NCBI RefSeq assembly: GCF_041379945.2
Contig: NZ_JBFTXJ020000024.1
Coordinates: 1 to 36,524, forward strand
Length of the DNA stretch: 36,524 bases
From: Aneurinibacillus sp. REN35
GTDB lineage: Bacteria; Bacillota; Bacilli; Aneurinibacillales; Aneurinibacillaceae
Reading direction: 5' to 3'
Within the stretch, counting starts at the first letter, position 1. Every line of letters begins with the position of its first letter. This document shows positions 7,376 through 15,558 of this stretch, piece after piece. The notes beneath the pieces are model-generated. The model was not told the origin of the DNA. It worked only from the letters and a program-made list of their open reading frames with translations, and did not search any database. Made by a program: the position numbers and the translations under genes.

Positions 7376-8353
7376 CTACTCCACTTCGTTTAGTTTCTCT
7401 GGTCTCCAATCTTTCACGCCGTTGTCTTCGATGATCCCTAATATGACGTCAGAGATGTCAGGGTCTATCATTAGCTTATCCTGCAATCGAAACTTAATAT
7501 CATCCGCATCTGCAAGCGAAAGTCCGGGACGCAGCTCTACGTAGCCTTCTACATGATAGAAACGACCTTCCTGGACAATGCGCAGACGGTTGATATCCGT
7601 TACACTTTCATCTTGTAAAAGCAGGTTAGCCACCTTCTCTTCGATGTAGCGGGGAGCTGCTACGCCAATTAGGCCGACCATATTATCATAGCCGACACGG
7701 AATGCTACGCCGATCATGAGGAAACCAATAATAATTGTAGCAATTCCATCGAATTCTTTAAAGGGTGTAATTTGACTAATAATGATAGCAATGAGTGCAA
7801 GCGTTGCGCCAAGCGTTGCCACAAGGTCTTCATAGAATACGAGCCGAGTGGGTGGAGCAGCTCGCTTGACATTCTTAAATGCAGAAGGGAAGATCGCCAT
7901 GCCTGTAGCGCCGGAGCGGGTTTCTTTTGCAATTTCCTTCATGGCCTTGATCAGAATGTATCCATCTGTTCCTACAGCAGCAAGCAGGATAATCATATTG
8001 AGCCAGAAATGTGTCGCTTGTGCTGGATTATGGAATAAATGCCATCCTTCCAGAATGGTTTCGTATGCCATGATGGTTACCACAATGACGGCGATCATAC
8101 AGAAAATATTGATAACGCGACCAAAGCCGGTGGGAAAGCGACGTGTAGGAGAGCGTTCAGCAAGCACGCTCCCTGTAAAAACAAAGCCTTGGTTGATCGC
8201 ATCCGCAACAGAGTGCATTGTGGTAGCGAACATCGTTCCGCTTCCGCTGTATGCGGCTGCTACGCCTTTAACGACAGCTAAGCCCGTATTGCCGACTGCA
8301 GCCGAAGCAGAAGTCATGTTTCCTTTTTTAATCAATTGCCAGACAGAACTCAC
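7376..8353 (-). CDS. Cation diffusion facilitator family transporter (SLC30A9-like branch)
   Basis: This 325-residue member of the cation efflux (CDF) superfamily has about six membrane helices in residues 20-240 and a soluble C-terminal domain (about 245-320) of the ferredoxin-like CDF type. The metal-site motif HSVAD at 47-51 in the second helix is the conserved HxxxD. In the fifth helix, FYEDLVATLG supplies acidic residues where classic CDF proteins have HxxxD, as in the SLC30A9-like branch. It probably exports divalent cations (Zn, Fe, Mn or Co) in exchange for protons. The start is a GTG with AGGAGG eight bases upstream. It is the first gene of a two-gene unit with the AI-2E protein. Confidence 0.85.
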   Translation of the reverse strand: MSSVWQLIKKGNMTSASAAVGNTGLAVVKGVAAAYSGSGTMFATTMHSVADAINQGFVFTGSVLAERSPTRRFPTGFGRVINIFCMIAVIVVTIMAYETILEGWHLFHNPAQATHFWLNMIILLAAVGTDGYILIKAMKEIAKETRSGATGMAIFPSAFKNVKRAAPPTRLVFYEDLVATLGATLALIAIIISQITPFKEFDGIATIIIGFLMIGVAFRVGYDNMVGLIGVAAPRYIEEKVANLLLQDESVTDINRLRIVQEGRFYHVEGYVELRPGLSLADADDIKFRLQDKLMIDPDISDVILGIIEDNGVKDWRPEKLNEVE

Positions 8354-8464
8354 TACTATTTCCTCCTCTCGAGATATCCTTCATCTTTATTCTTTACCCA
8401 TAAAGTGGAACGTCCACTAATCAGATGCATGTTCTATGTTCTTATCGAATTTTTTGTGTGCAGT

Positions 8465-8519
8465 AAAAATAAATCCGTCCCATAGTCGCTGCATTTGCAA
8501 CAAACCATAGGACGGATTC
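8465..8519 (-). terminator. Terminator after the ChaB-like gene
   Basis: On the minus strand a stem of about 14 bp (AATCCGTCCTATGG pairing with a near-perfect partner, around a 20-odd-base loop) is followed by TATTTTTACTG. It lies downstream of the stop codon at 8529. Confidence 0.8.
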
Positions 8520-8528
8520 ATTGTTCGG

Positions 8529-8726
8529 TTATTTCTTGACCCAGTCTCCCTCATCGTTTTTTTCATATTTTTGTTTAACCGCGCTCCATGCCACTTTAAA
8601 GGCAGTCTCTTCTTTATCGTATTCCTTTGTCGCAGAGTTGAATGCCTCTTTAAAAATTTCTTGGGCATGGGAAGGTAGGTTATCTTTCACGCTATCTGGT
8701 AATTCTCGTTTAGAACGATAAGGCAT
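8529..8726 (-). CDS. ChaB family small protein
   Basis: This is a 65-residue ChaB-family protein: MPYRSKRELPDSVKDNLP, then HAQEIFKEAFNSATKEY, then ETAFKVAWSAVKQKYEK. The family was named for E. coli ChaB, beside a cation antiporter gene, but its molecular role is unclear. It forms a small helical domain, rich in lysine and acidic residues. The open frame extends to 8792, but the ATG at 8726 has AAAGGA nine bases upstream and starts exactly where ChaB proteins start. It is monocistronic, with its own terminator. Confidence 0.85.
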   Translation of the reverse strand: MPYRSKRELPDSVKDNLPSHAQEIFKEAFNSATKEYDKEETAFKVAWSAVKQKYEKNDEGDWVKK

Positions 8727-8808
8727 ATAAACACATCCTTTCCGTACGATAAAATTACCCGTTTTGGTTATTTTAAAAACAGCGGCAGGCAAACGGAGGG
8801 AATGCTGT

Positions 8809-8814
8809 TATAAT
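8809..8814 (+). promoter_or_regulatory. Possible -10 element of the DHH phosphoesterase gene
   Basis: A consensus TATAAT 41 bases before the chosen ATG. No clear -35 is visible. If used, transcription would begin near 8821, which rules out the further-upstream ATG at 8813 as the start codon. Confidence 0.35.
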
Positions 8815-8854
8815 GAACATGGATGTTTTATTACTACAAGAGGTGTATAAATAC

Positions 8855-9913
8855 ATGAAGCCACAAGCACATACAAGCATGCAGGATTTTTTGGCGAGAG
8901 CCGAGCGAATGGGCATTAAAGTACAGATTCGCTCCGACAATCTAGATACGCTCTTCGGTAAACAAGAATCGCATAAGAGACGAGAAGCGAGACCGCATGC
9001 TGTAAAATTATTTACACATAATGACACGGATGGGGTAAGCTGCGGCATTTTGGGAAAGCTGGCTTTCGGGGATGATATCCAGATTGATTACTCAAACTAT
9101 GATGATATCAATGATAAAATTGGAAAGTTTCTCACGCTTCATCTTGATAAGTATGATCGGGTATTCATTACCGATATTTCTGTCAATGAAGAAATCGCTG
9201 CTGAGATTGAACGGTTAAATGCACATATTAGGCAGAAGTTTGTTCTTCTTGATCATCATCAGACAGCAGATTGGCTTAACAAGTATGAGTGGGCAAAGGT
9301 GAATGTCGAGCGGAACGGAGTAAGGGAGAGCGGTACGACGCTCCTCTATGAATATCTGGTGCAGTCCGGCTTTCTTCAGGCAGACGAAGCGCTGGGACGG
9401 TATGTGGAGTTGGTGCGGCAGTATGATACGTGGGACTGGAAGGAGAATGGAAACCTTCATGCGAAGCGGTTGAATGATCTGTTCTATATTCTTGGACGTG
9501 ACCGCTTTTTCCGGCGTTTTACAGAGGATTATTCTCCTGATTTTACAGAAACGGAATCCCTCCTGCTTGAGATGGAGCAGGAGAAAATTGAGAAATACAT
9601 AAAGGGAAAATCCAAAGATATTACTGTGCTGGATGTTCATGAATATCGGGCTGGTGTCGTATTTGCTGAACAGTACATTTCCGAGTTGGGCAATGCGCTT
9701 GCGGAGATGAATCCGGAGCTTGATTTTATTGCGATTGTTAATATGTCGCGTGTCATCAGCTACCGCACGGTGAAAGAAGACCTTAACCTTGGCGAGGTCG
9801 CCGCCTTCTTTGGGGGTGGAGGTCATGCGAAGGCGGCAGGCAGCCCGGTGCCAAAGGAAGTGCGGGAGACGGTTACCCGCATGCTGTTTTCATCTCGTGT
9901 CGTTTCGCGATAA
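8855..9913 (+). CDS. DHH family phosphoesterase, NrnB-like oligoribonuclease
   Basis: This protein of about 352 residues has the DHH-DHHA1 fold. A metal-binding HNDTDGVSCG motif (about residues 56-65) is followed by the namesake LLDHHQT (about 133-139), with a glycine-rich GGGGHAKAAGSPVP near the C-terminus (DHHA1). The layout matches NrnB/YngD-type enzymes of Bacillus, which degrade short RNA oligonucleotides from the 3' end. Such nucleases can also remove pGpG, the linear product of c-di-GMP breakdown. I chose the ATG at 8855 because AGAGGTG lies nine bases before it and an in-frame ATG at 8813 overlaps the likely -10. It converges on pelG with a shared terminator. Confidence 0.8.
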   Translation: MKPQAHTSMQDFLARAERMGIKVQIRSDNLDTLFGKQESHKRREARPHAVKLFTHNDTDGVSCGILGKLAFGDDIQIDYSNYDDINDKIGKFLTLHLDKYDRVFITDISVNEEIAAEIERLNAHIRQKFVLLDHHQTADWLNKYEWAKVNVERNGVRESGTTLLYEYLVQSGFLQADEALGRYVELVRQYDTWDWKENGNLHAKRLNDLFYILGRDRFFRRFTEDYSPDFTETESLLLEMEQEKIEKYIKGKSKDITVLDVHEYRAGVVFAEQYISELGNALAEMNPELDFIAIVNMSRVISYRTVKEDLNLGEVAAFFGGGGHAKAAGSPVPKEVRETVTRMLFSSRVVSR

Positions 9914-9957
9914 ACAAAAGCGTGGCGGCCGCTTACATGCGGCTTCCGCGCTTTTGT
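9914..9957. terminator. Bidirectional terminator, DHH gene / pel operon
   Basis: Inverted repeat ACAAAAGCG (9914-9922) and CGCTTTTGT (9949-9957), extending inward by further G/C pairs with one mismatch. It starts at the stop codon of the DHH gene and overlaps the last codons of pelG. Confidence 0.85.
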
Positions 9958-11411
9958 TGTATAGTATCGAGTTTGTTGCCGAGTCGGGTGAATAGATCAC
10001 GATTGCGCTCCGCATGTGTATGGCTGCAGAAGGCATGATAATCAATGCGTGATACGTATTGGACCAAGCGCAGACCTGCATAAAGAAAAGCGAGCGTCGA
10101 TCCGAATGCGAAGCTTACTCCATAGGCATCATATCCGTATGGAAGCATCATCAAGGAAAGAGTTGCATTACAGGCGAAGAAGAATGCTGCACTGCGCCAC
10201 GCTCCCTTCCGATCTTCAAAGTATAACAGCAGAAGAAGCAGAATAAGCAGGATGCCATTAGCGAAAGCGCCTATGGCTGCGAAGCGGAACAGTGTGATGA
10301 ACTCTTCGCTAACATGGAGAATGGGCTTTGCATAGCCGGCAACCAGAATAATAAAAAGGGTAAATAAACCTTGGACACGCAGCAAACGCTCCATTTCATA
10401 CCTAAGCACCTGCAGCATGCTAGCTTTAGCCTGCTTGATCTGATGCAAAGTTCCTCCGTTATTTACATAGCTGAAGAAAATGCGGTATCGTTCGTAAAAT
10501 CTCGTCTCGATGAAGACGACAAAAATCGTTAATGTAGGCACGATGGTTATGTACGCCCAGAATACCGCACTGTCATATGCGGTATGAAACCTAAAGACCC
10601 CGTCTTCTCCAGCACCTTCTCCAAACCATATGATCCAATTGCATACCCAGATTCCCAAGTTATAGAGAAGCCCTGTCCAAAATAAAGACGGATACCGGTC
10701 AAAATATGCAAGGAACGCAAATTGCTTTTTCATGTCGCGCGCAGGAAAGGTAAGCAGCAACGCATAGAATAGAGCAAATAGTGTAAGCATCATACCAATG
10801 GAAAAGCCGCTCAGCAGTCCAAACGCCTGCGTATGCTCACCGATCGAGAGCGGCAGACCGTCCCGGACAAACCAGAGAGCAAGCGCAACAGAGACGAGGC
10901 TTCCGCCAAGAAATGCATAGGCAATGGACTGATAATATTTTGCTGCCGTTAGAAAAATCATCAGAATCCAGATCAGTGTAATGGAGATGAATAGGCAGAA
11001 GGCGACCAGCTTATACAAAAACGGCAAGGAAGAAAACGATAGAAAGATGAAAGCACATACCGCCGCCAGCAGGCAGACAATTTTGGTAACGCCAAGAAAA
11101 GTGGAAAAAACGTCGTTGCTTTGTTTCTCGTATAGCAAATCCGCGATATAGCGGGTAACTACAAGCTGTAATCCTCCCGTAAGAATAAGCGAAAAAATGA
11201 AGCTATAGGACACCGTAAGCAGGAATAGCTGCCGCTCTGCAAAGGTGATGAATGTAAAGCGGCCCAACAGCCACTGCAGCAGTGCGATGGATACGACCAC
11301 AGTGAGCCAGGGACCGGCAGTTACCAGCCCAGCATAGCCGTATGCCTTGATACGGGAGGAGAAATAATCTTCTTTAAATAGGTTTTGCAGGCGAAAGCCG
11401 ATCCCGGCCAT
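9933..11411 (-). CDS. pelG: PelG, Wzx-like membrane protein of Pel polysaccharide synthesis
   Basis: This is a polytopic protein of about 492 residues with some 12 hydrophobic segments and almost no large soluble part. It starts MAGIGFRLQNLFKEDYFSSR, a typical PelG opening (GIGFxLxxL...D...). PelG belongs to the MOP flippase superfamily. With PelD, PelE and PelF it forms the cytoplasmic-membrane complex that polymerises and exports the Pel polymer. The open frame starts at 11432, but the ATG at 11411 has AAAGGGGG just upstream and is preferred. It overlaps the end of pelF by 38 bases, so translation is coupled. It is the last gene of the operon, followed by a strong terminator. Confidence 0.85.
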   Translation of the reverse strand: MAGIGFRLQNLFKEDYFSSRIKAYGYAGLVTAGPWLTVVVSIALLQWLLGRFTFITFAERQLFLLTVSYSFIFSLILTGGLQLVVTRYIADLLYEKQSNDVFSTFLGVTKIVCLLAAVCAFIFLSFSSLPFLYKLVAFCLFISITLIWILMIFLTAAKYYQSIAYAFLGGSLVSVALALWFVRDGLPLSIGEHTQAFGLLSGFSIGMMLTLFALFYALLLTFPARDMKKQFAFLAYFDRYPSLFWTGLLYNLGIWVCNWIIWFGEGAGEDGVFRFHTAYDSAVFWAYITIVPTLTIFVVFIETRFYERYRIFFSYVNNGGTLHQIKQAKASMLQVLRYEMERLLRVQGLFTLFIILVAGYAKPILHVSEEFITLFRFAAIGAFANGILLILLLLLLYFEDRKGAWRSAAFFFACNATLSLMMLPYGYDAYGVSFAFGSTLAFLYAGLRLVQYVSRIDYHAFCSHTHAERNRDLFTRLGNKLDTIQQKRGSRM

Positions 11412-12813
11412 ATTGTTTCCCCCTTTGCGCATACAGTGTTCGATAACTATCGATCATTTGCTTTATCTGGTAGTGCGCTTCCACGCGACGTCGTCCATTC
11501 GCTCCGAAGCGCTTTGCTTCTGAGCGATGTTCATACAGCCACCGACACTTTTCTGCCAGCAGGGCGGCATTAACCGGGGGGACGACCCAACCGGCGGGGC
11601 CGAAGACATCATCACCTGCTCCATATATCAGTTCAGAACAAGCCCCCACATCCGTAACTACCCAGGGAAGGCCCGCAGCCATGCCTTCGAGCACGGAGAG
11701 CGGCTGGCCTTCTGATATGCTGCTGAGCACCAGGATATCGAAGGAAGGCAGAAACGAGGCGATATCCACGTTGCCTACGAGGAAGACGCGTTCCCCAATT
11801 CCTAGCGAATCAATAAGCTGTATACATTCAAGGTAATAGTCCTCGCTCTCATCGGTTGGACCCATAATGGTTAACTCAAAAGGTATGCCCTCATCCTGCA
11901 TAATTTTTGCTGCATATAGCATTGTTTTAATGTCTTTAATTGGTACAATACGAGCAATCATACCGATGGTGAATATGTCACTATCCGGCTTCGCTTCAAT
12001 GCGGCTGTAAGCATGATAGTCAATTCCGTTGGCGATAATTTTCATTTTCTCTTCCGGTGCACCTGCTTCGCTTTGATAGGAGGCATTGCGTTCGAACAAT
12101 GTAATAATGTCGTCTGCTTCCTGATAGGCTTGCTGCGCCAAATGATAGAAGAAGGCAATCCATCGTTTTTTGTAGAGAGGGGACACCCATGAAGCCTGCA
12201 GGATCTCCTCCTCACGTTCCCGCGCATAAATTCCATGCTCCGTTAACACCATAGGCACGCCCTGTGTCTGCTTCATATAAGCGGCAAGCAGTCCGGCGTA
12301 TCCTGTTGATACGCTATGTACCACATTGACTTTTGGCAGTTCATTTTGCAAAAGTGAAATGATAGGTGTATACATTGAACGCCACATCCAGAAGTATTCA
12401 ATAAAGGATGCGCTTGGATATTCATCGTTGTATGTTTCCTGTACAAGATCCCAGAAAAACTTGCTTTCAAAGAAGCCGTCGATTGTTCCGCATCGCTCAT
12501 CATCTCCAATCAGCGCAAGTGCGTTTTCGGCCGGTTGAAAACGAAACCAAGCATGAAGGGGATCGATTTCGTTCTTTCCCAGTCGGGTTGGTTTCTTTCG
12601 CTTTGGCGTGGCATGTGTGAGTGCAAGGTCTGTAATGCCGCTCACGTTGGATGGTAGTGTAAATTTACGCTCGCTTTCTTGCTTTTCCCGGTCAGAAATC
12701 GCAATAATTTCAAATTGGTGCTCAGGAAGATTGGAGATGATGGTATGAATCCAACTCGATACTCCGCCGCGTACATACGGATAACTGCCTTCAGCGATGA
12801 TTCCGATTTTCAT
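11374..12813 (-). CDS. pelF: PelF, GT4 family glycosyltransferase of Pel synthesis
   Basis: This 479-residue cytoplasmic GT-B glycosyltransferase has the PelF-type N-terminal domain (MKIGIIAEGSYPYVRGGVSSW, residues 1-21, and TEHGIYAREREEE at 191-203). Its C-terminal nucleotide-sugar domain has IGMIARIVPIKDIKTML (283-299) and the EX7E motif of family GT4 with E368 and E376 in EGQPLSVLE. PelF builds the Pel chain from UDP-activated amino sugars, taken to be GalNAc given the known Pel composition. Its ATG overlaps the pelA stop codon (ATGA), and its own end overlaps pelG. No UDP-sugar epimerase gene is in the window, so precursor supply must come from elsewhere. Confidence 0.92.
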   Translation of the reverse strand: MKIGIIAEGSYPYVRGGVSSWIHTIISNLPEHQFEIIAISDREKQESERKFTLPSNVSGITDLALTHATPKRKKPTRLGKNEIDPLHAWFRFQPAENALALIGDDERCGTIDGFFESKFFWDLVQETYNDEYPSASFIEYFWMWRSMYTPIISLLQNELPKVNVVHSVSTGYAGLLAAYMKQTQGVPMVLTEHGIYAREREEEILQASWVSPLYKKRWIAFFYHLAQQAYQEADDIITLFERNASYQSEAGAPEEKMKIIANGIDYHAYSRIEAKPDSDIFTIGMIARIVPIKDIKTMLYAAKIMQDEGIPFELTIMGPTDESEDYYLECIQLIDSLGIGERVFLVGNVDIASFLPSFDILVLSSISEGQPLSVLEGMAAGLPWVVTDVGACSELIYGAGDDVFGPAGWVVPPVNAALLAEKCRWLYEHRSEAKRFGANGRRRVEAHYQIKQMIDSYRTLYAQRGKQYGRDRLSPAKPI

Positions 12814-14654
12814 GATGCTCCTCCTTTTAGCTGGATTTCTGCCTCAGGCTGCGTCATTTTAATCAGAAAAAGATGATCCATCCCCGGCATTTTTGTGATT
12901 TCAGCGCCCTGTGCTGTTTGTGTATCTACTGCCTTGTGTTCTTCAATTCGTAGCAAGAAGTAAGAAGGAGAGGGCAGTTTATCGCCTGAAAGATAGATTC
13001 GATCCGGTGCATAGCGTACGCGTACCGTAGCTGATTGGTATGCCTTCAATCTCTGTTCGAGCTTCCGAGCTGTCGTCGGTTCTACATACGGATACGTCTT
13101 CTGAACATGCGCTAGCATGCGGGCAAAATCGCTTCGCATATCCGGCCAGCCGCGTCCGAAAGCGCGTGAAGGATCAATGATATCATCCGGATGAATAAAG
13201 TGAGAGAACAAGCCAAAGTTGGCAAGAGAATCGGCCTGTAAGAAGGCGGTCTCCTCATCGAAACGATATCCGCTTGTAATGCGCGGCATATGATATAGGT
13301 TAGGGAATCGCTTATCCGCCCCAAATTCCTGAATAAGATAACCCTTACCGGGTGCGCCTGCATAGATCGAAGAGATTGTATTCACGTGCGGTAGCGCTTC
13401 GTGTATCGCAGCAGTTCCGGTTCTTCCAAGCAGGTTGGAAGGAGGAACATAGGTGGTGAAGCTCTCCTCAGGAAAATAATGTGTGAATACCTCCTGTGCA
13501 CTGCGCAGACTTCTGACCATCTCGTTTTGGTCTTTCCATAATTTATAACCCAATTCCGTATCATTGGGTTCCCCTTTGGTAACAAGCGATTCATGGTTGT
13601 AGCCGTGTATGCCGATCTCGCCTCCAAGCTTGAGCAGTTGGCGTCCAAAGAAAACCATTGTGTCTTTATCGAGCTGAATTAATTCCTCCGATGAGAGCGT
13701 ATGGTCATCACGGTATGTGGCGATCATCAGACCTGTATACGCAATGTTATATTCATGAGCCCAGCGCTTCATATCTGTCCACCAGACTTTTCTAAAGAAT
13801 TCGCTCGTATTCATCCCGTAATGCGCTGCAATCGCCTTATTGCTCCCTTCCGGCCAGGGTGCGGGAAAATCATCGATATAGACCGCTTTGGCTGCAACTT
13901 GTCCGGTTACAAAGGCGGGAAGCGCCAATCCGATCGAATGAAGGAGGAGACCGCGCGTGTTTTTGTCTACGAGTGTGGAGGCATTCCAATACACTACTTT
14001 TCCTTCTCCATATGGATAAGTCCAGAGCAAGGGTTTCTTCTCGGCTGACAGGTAGACATCGGCTCCCGCCTGTAAGGATACGTCAAGTATGCTGTTGATA
14101 AACAGTCGTGATTGCGGAGGGATGTTCGGATACCCTGGAAAAATAGGGCGGTTAAAAGTAAGTCCGCTCACATCCTTTTTGAAGAAGCCGCGGCTTTCCT
14201 GGATGCCGACCAGTTCATTCCACTTTGGATCATGGAAACGCGTGGTTACGACGAGGCGACCACCATGTTGTACATACGAACGAATCGTCTCGTACGGCCA
14301 TTGATTTACTTGTTCCCCAACCAGTACGAGAACTTGGTATGGGGAAGGGGTCAGTGTAGCCAGATTCTCTACAGTAATTCGCTCATAATCAACTTTAGCG
14401 TATTGTAATGCATGCTCCAGATTAGAAAGCAGAGGGCGATCAACCGTAGAGTAAGAGTCGAGGATTGAGATTGTGATAGTCTGCCCTTTTTCTTTTTTAT
14501 CTGGAGCGCTCATTGTTTGTACGACTTCCCCTGGACCAGATGTCAGAGAGAAAAGCTTATATGCGCCGTTACTGCGCATAAATTGTAGCCCTGCAGTAAG
14601 CAGAAGCATTATAGCAGCAAGAAATATGAGTATACTCATTGTTCTAACTTTCAT
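12810..14654 (-). CDS. pelA: PelA-type polysaccharide deacetylase (hydrolase domain absent)
   Basis: This 614-residue protein has a single N-terminal signal anchor (about residues 6-25). A Rossmann-like domain (about 55-250) follows, with YQVLVLVGEQV and VQHGGRLVVTTRFHD. Next comes a CE4-type deacetylase domain with the catalytic/metal motif YIDDFP (259-264), zinc ligands in HGYNH (H350, H354) and SHFIHPDD (484-491). In Pseudomonas one protein, PelA, joins a GH114 hydrolase and a deacetylase. Here the deacetylase stands alone in the operon and a GH114 enzyme is encoded divergently at 17228. It should remove acetyl groups from GalNAc residues outside the membrane, giving the cationic polymer. 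It sits three bases after pelE and overlaps pelF. Confidence 0.88.
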   Translation of the reverse strand: MKVRTMSILIFLAAIMLLLTAGLQFMRSNGAYKLFSLTSGPGEVVQTMSAPDKKEKGQTITISILDSYSTVDRPLLSNLEHALQYAKVDYERITVENLATLTPSPYQVLVLVGEQVNQWPYETIRSYVQHGGRLVVTTRFHDPKWNELVGIQESRGFFKKDVSGLTFNRPIFPGYPNIPPQSRLFINSILDVSLQAGADVYLSAEKKPLLWTYPYGEGKVVYWNASTLVDKNTRGLLLHSIGLALPAFVTGQVAAKAVYIDDFPAPWPEGSNKAIAAHYGMNTSEFFRKVWWTDMKRWAHEYNIAYTGLMIATYRDDHTLSSEELIQLDKDTMVFFGRQLLKLGGEIGIHGYNHESLVTKGEPNDTELGYKLWKDQNEMVRSLRSAQEVFTHYFPEESFTTYVPPSNLLGRTGTAAIHEALPHVNTISSIYAGAPGKGYLIQEFGADKRFPNLYHMPRITSGYRFDEETAFLQADSLANFGLFSHFIHPDDIIDPSRAFGRGWPDMRSDFARMLAHVQKTYPYVEPTTARKLEQRLKAYQSATVRVRYAPDRIYLSGDKLPSPSYFLLRIEEHKAVDTQTAQGAEITKMPGMDHLFLIKMTQPEAEIQLKGGAS

Positions 14655-14657
14655 AGA

Positions 14658-15557
14658 TTACGCTCCTTCAAGCTGGCGTAAAACTGGAACCCAGCGAGGG
14701 GGCAATTCGCCCTCACTTACTTGTTCTCGCATTCGCTGGATCATTTCCCGAATACGCGGCCAGTTCTCGTTGTGGTAAGCAAGCTGCATGTGAATAAGAT
14801 AGCCGCCGAAATAAGCGGGAAACTGATGAATAAGACGTCTCCCCAGTTCTTCTGCTTCCTGGTTCTTCCTAAGAAGCAGGCATACCTCAGCTTGTTGAAA
14901 GACAAGGTGAGGATTGGTAGGAATTATCTGTATCGCCAGCTTTAATACATTATGGTATTCCAGTGCCGTCATGTGCTTCATCTCTCCGGTTAACAGATCG
15001 CTTTCTAGATAATGCTGATAGACTTGGGCAAGTTCTAAGTAGATTGCCGGATTCTCGCTGCGCAACTGGTTTCGAAGGGAGGAGATGCGACGGATATACC
15101 GGTCTTTTAAGACATTGATTGATGTTGCAGCATAATGCACGACCTCCGTATCTTCATTTTGTAAGGCTGTGTACAAATATTTACCTTTTTGTCCTATATT
15201 CAAGTCCAACAGACGGATAAGCATTTCTTTTTTTATTTCGCTATCATCCATCTCCAAGCTCTGCATGATCGGAAGCAGACGATAATCGTTCGCGGCTTCT
15301 TCAATGATATTCTCGTAGTTATCCACATGTATTCGCGTATACTCATCATATGTATCCAAAGCTGAGCGGTTATGCGTCTTTTTTTCAGCAAGCCAGACGA
15401 TAAGCCCTAAGATTTCACCAATAAAGGGAAGAAAGATGGAAACAACAAAGATCCAGGAAGCTGCTCCGCGCTTTTCTTCTGTTAGAGAAGGAAGGAGTAG
15501 ACGGCTTAGCAGAAACAATGCTAATGTGTGCAGCACAAAGAAAAAAACGATGTACAT
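14658..15557 (-). CDS. pelE: PelE, membrane-anchored TPR protein of the Pel complex
   Basis: This protein of about 299 residues has two N-terminal membrane helices (about residues 1-22 and 30-56), a charged linker and a long helical region (about 95-295). The helical region carries tetratricopeptide-like repeats (for example PAIYLELAQVYQHYLESD and NPHLVFQQAEVCLLLRKNQ). PelE in Gram-negatives has the same plan and bridges PelD to the rest of the synthase complex. The frame opens at 15575 within pelD, but the ATG at 15557 follows GGGGGAG at good spacing. Identity is supported mainly by architecture and position between pelD and pelA, because PelE sequences diverge strongly. Confidence 0.8.
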   Translation of the reverse strand: MYIVFFFVLHTLALFLLSRLLLPSLTEEKRGAASWIFVVSIFLPFIGEILGLIVWLAEKKTHNRSALDTYDEYTRIHVDNYENIIEEAANDYRLLPIMQSLEMDDSEIKKEMLIRLLDLNIGQKGKYLYTALQNEDTEVVHYAATSINVLKDRYIRRISSLRNQLRSENPAIYLELAQVYQHYLESDLLTGEMKHMTALEYHNVLKLAIQIIPTNPHLVFQQAEVCLLLRKNQEAEELGRRLIHQFPAYFGGYLIHMQLAYHNENWPRIREMIQRMREQVSEGELPPRWVPVLRQLEGA

Positions 15558-15558
15558 T

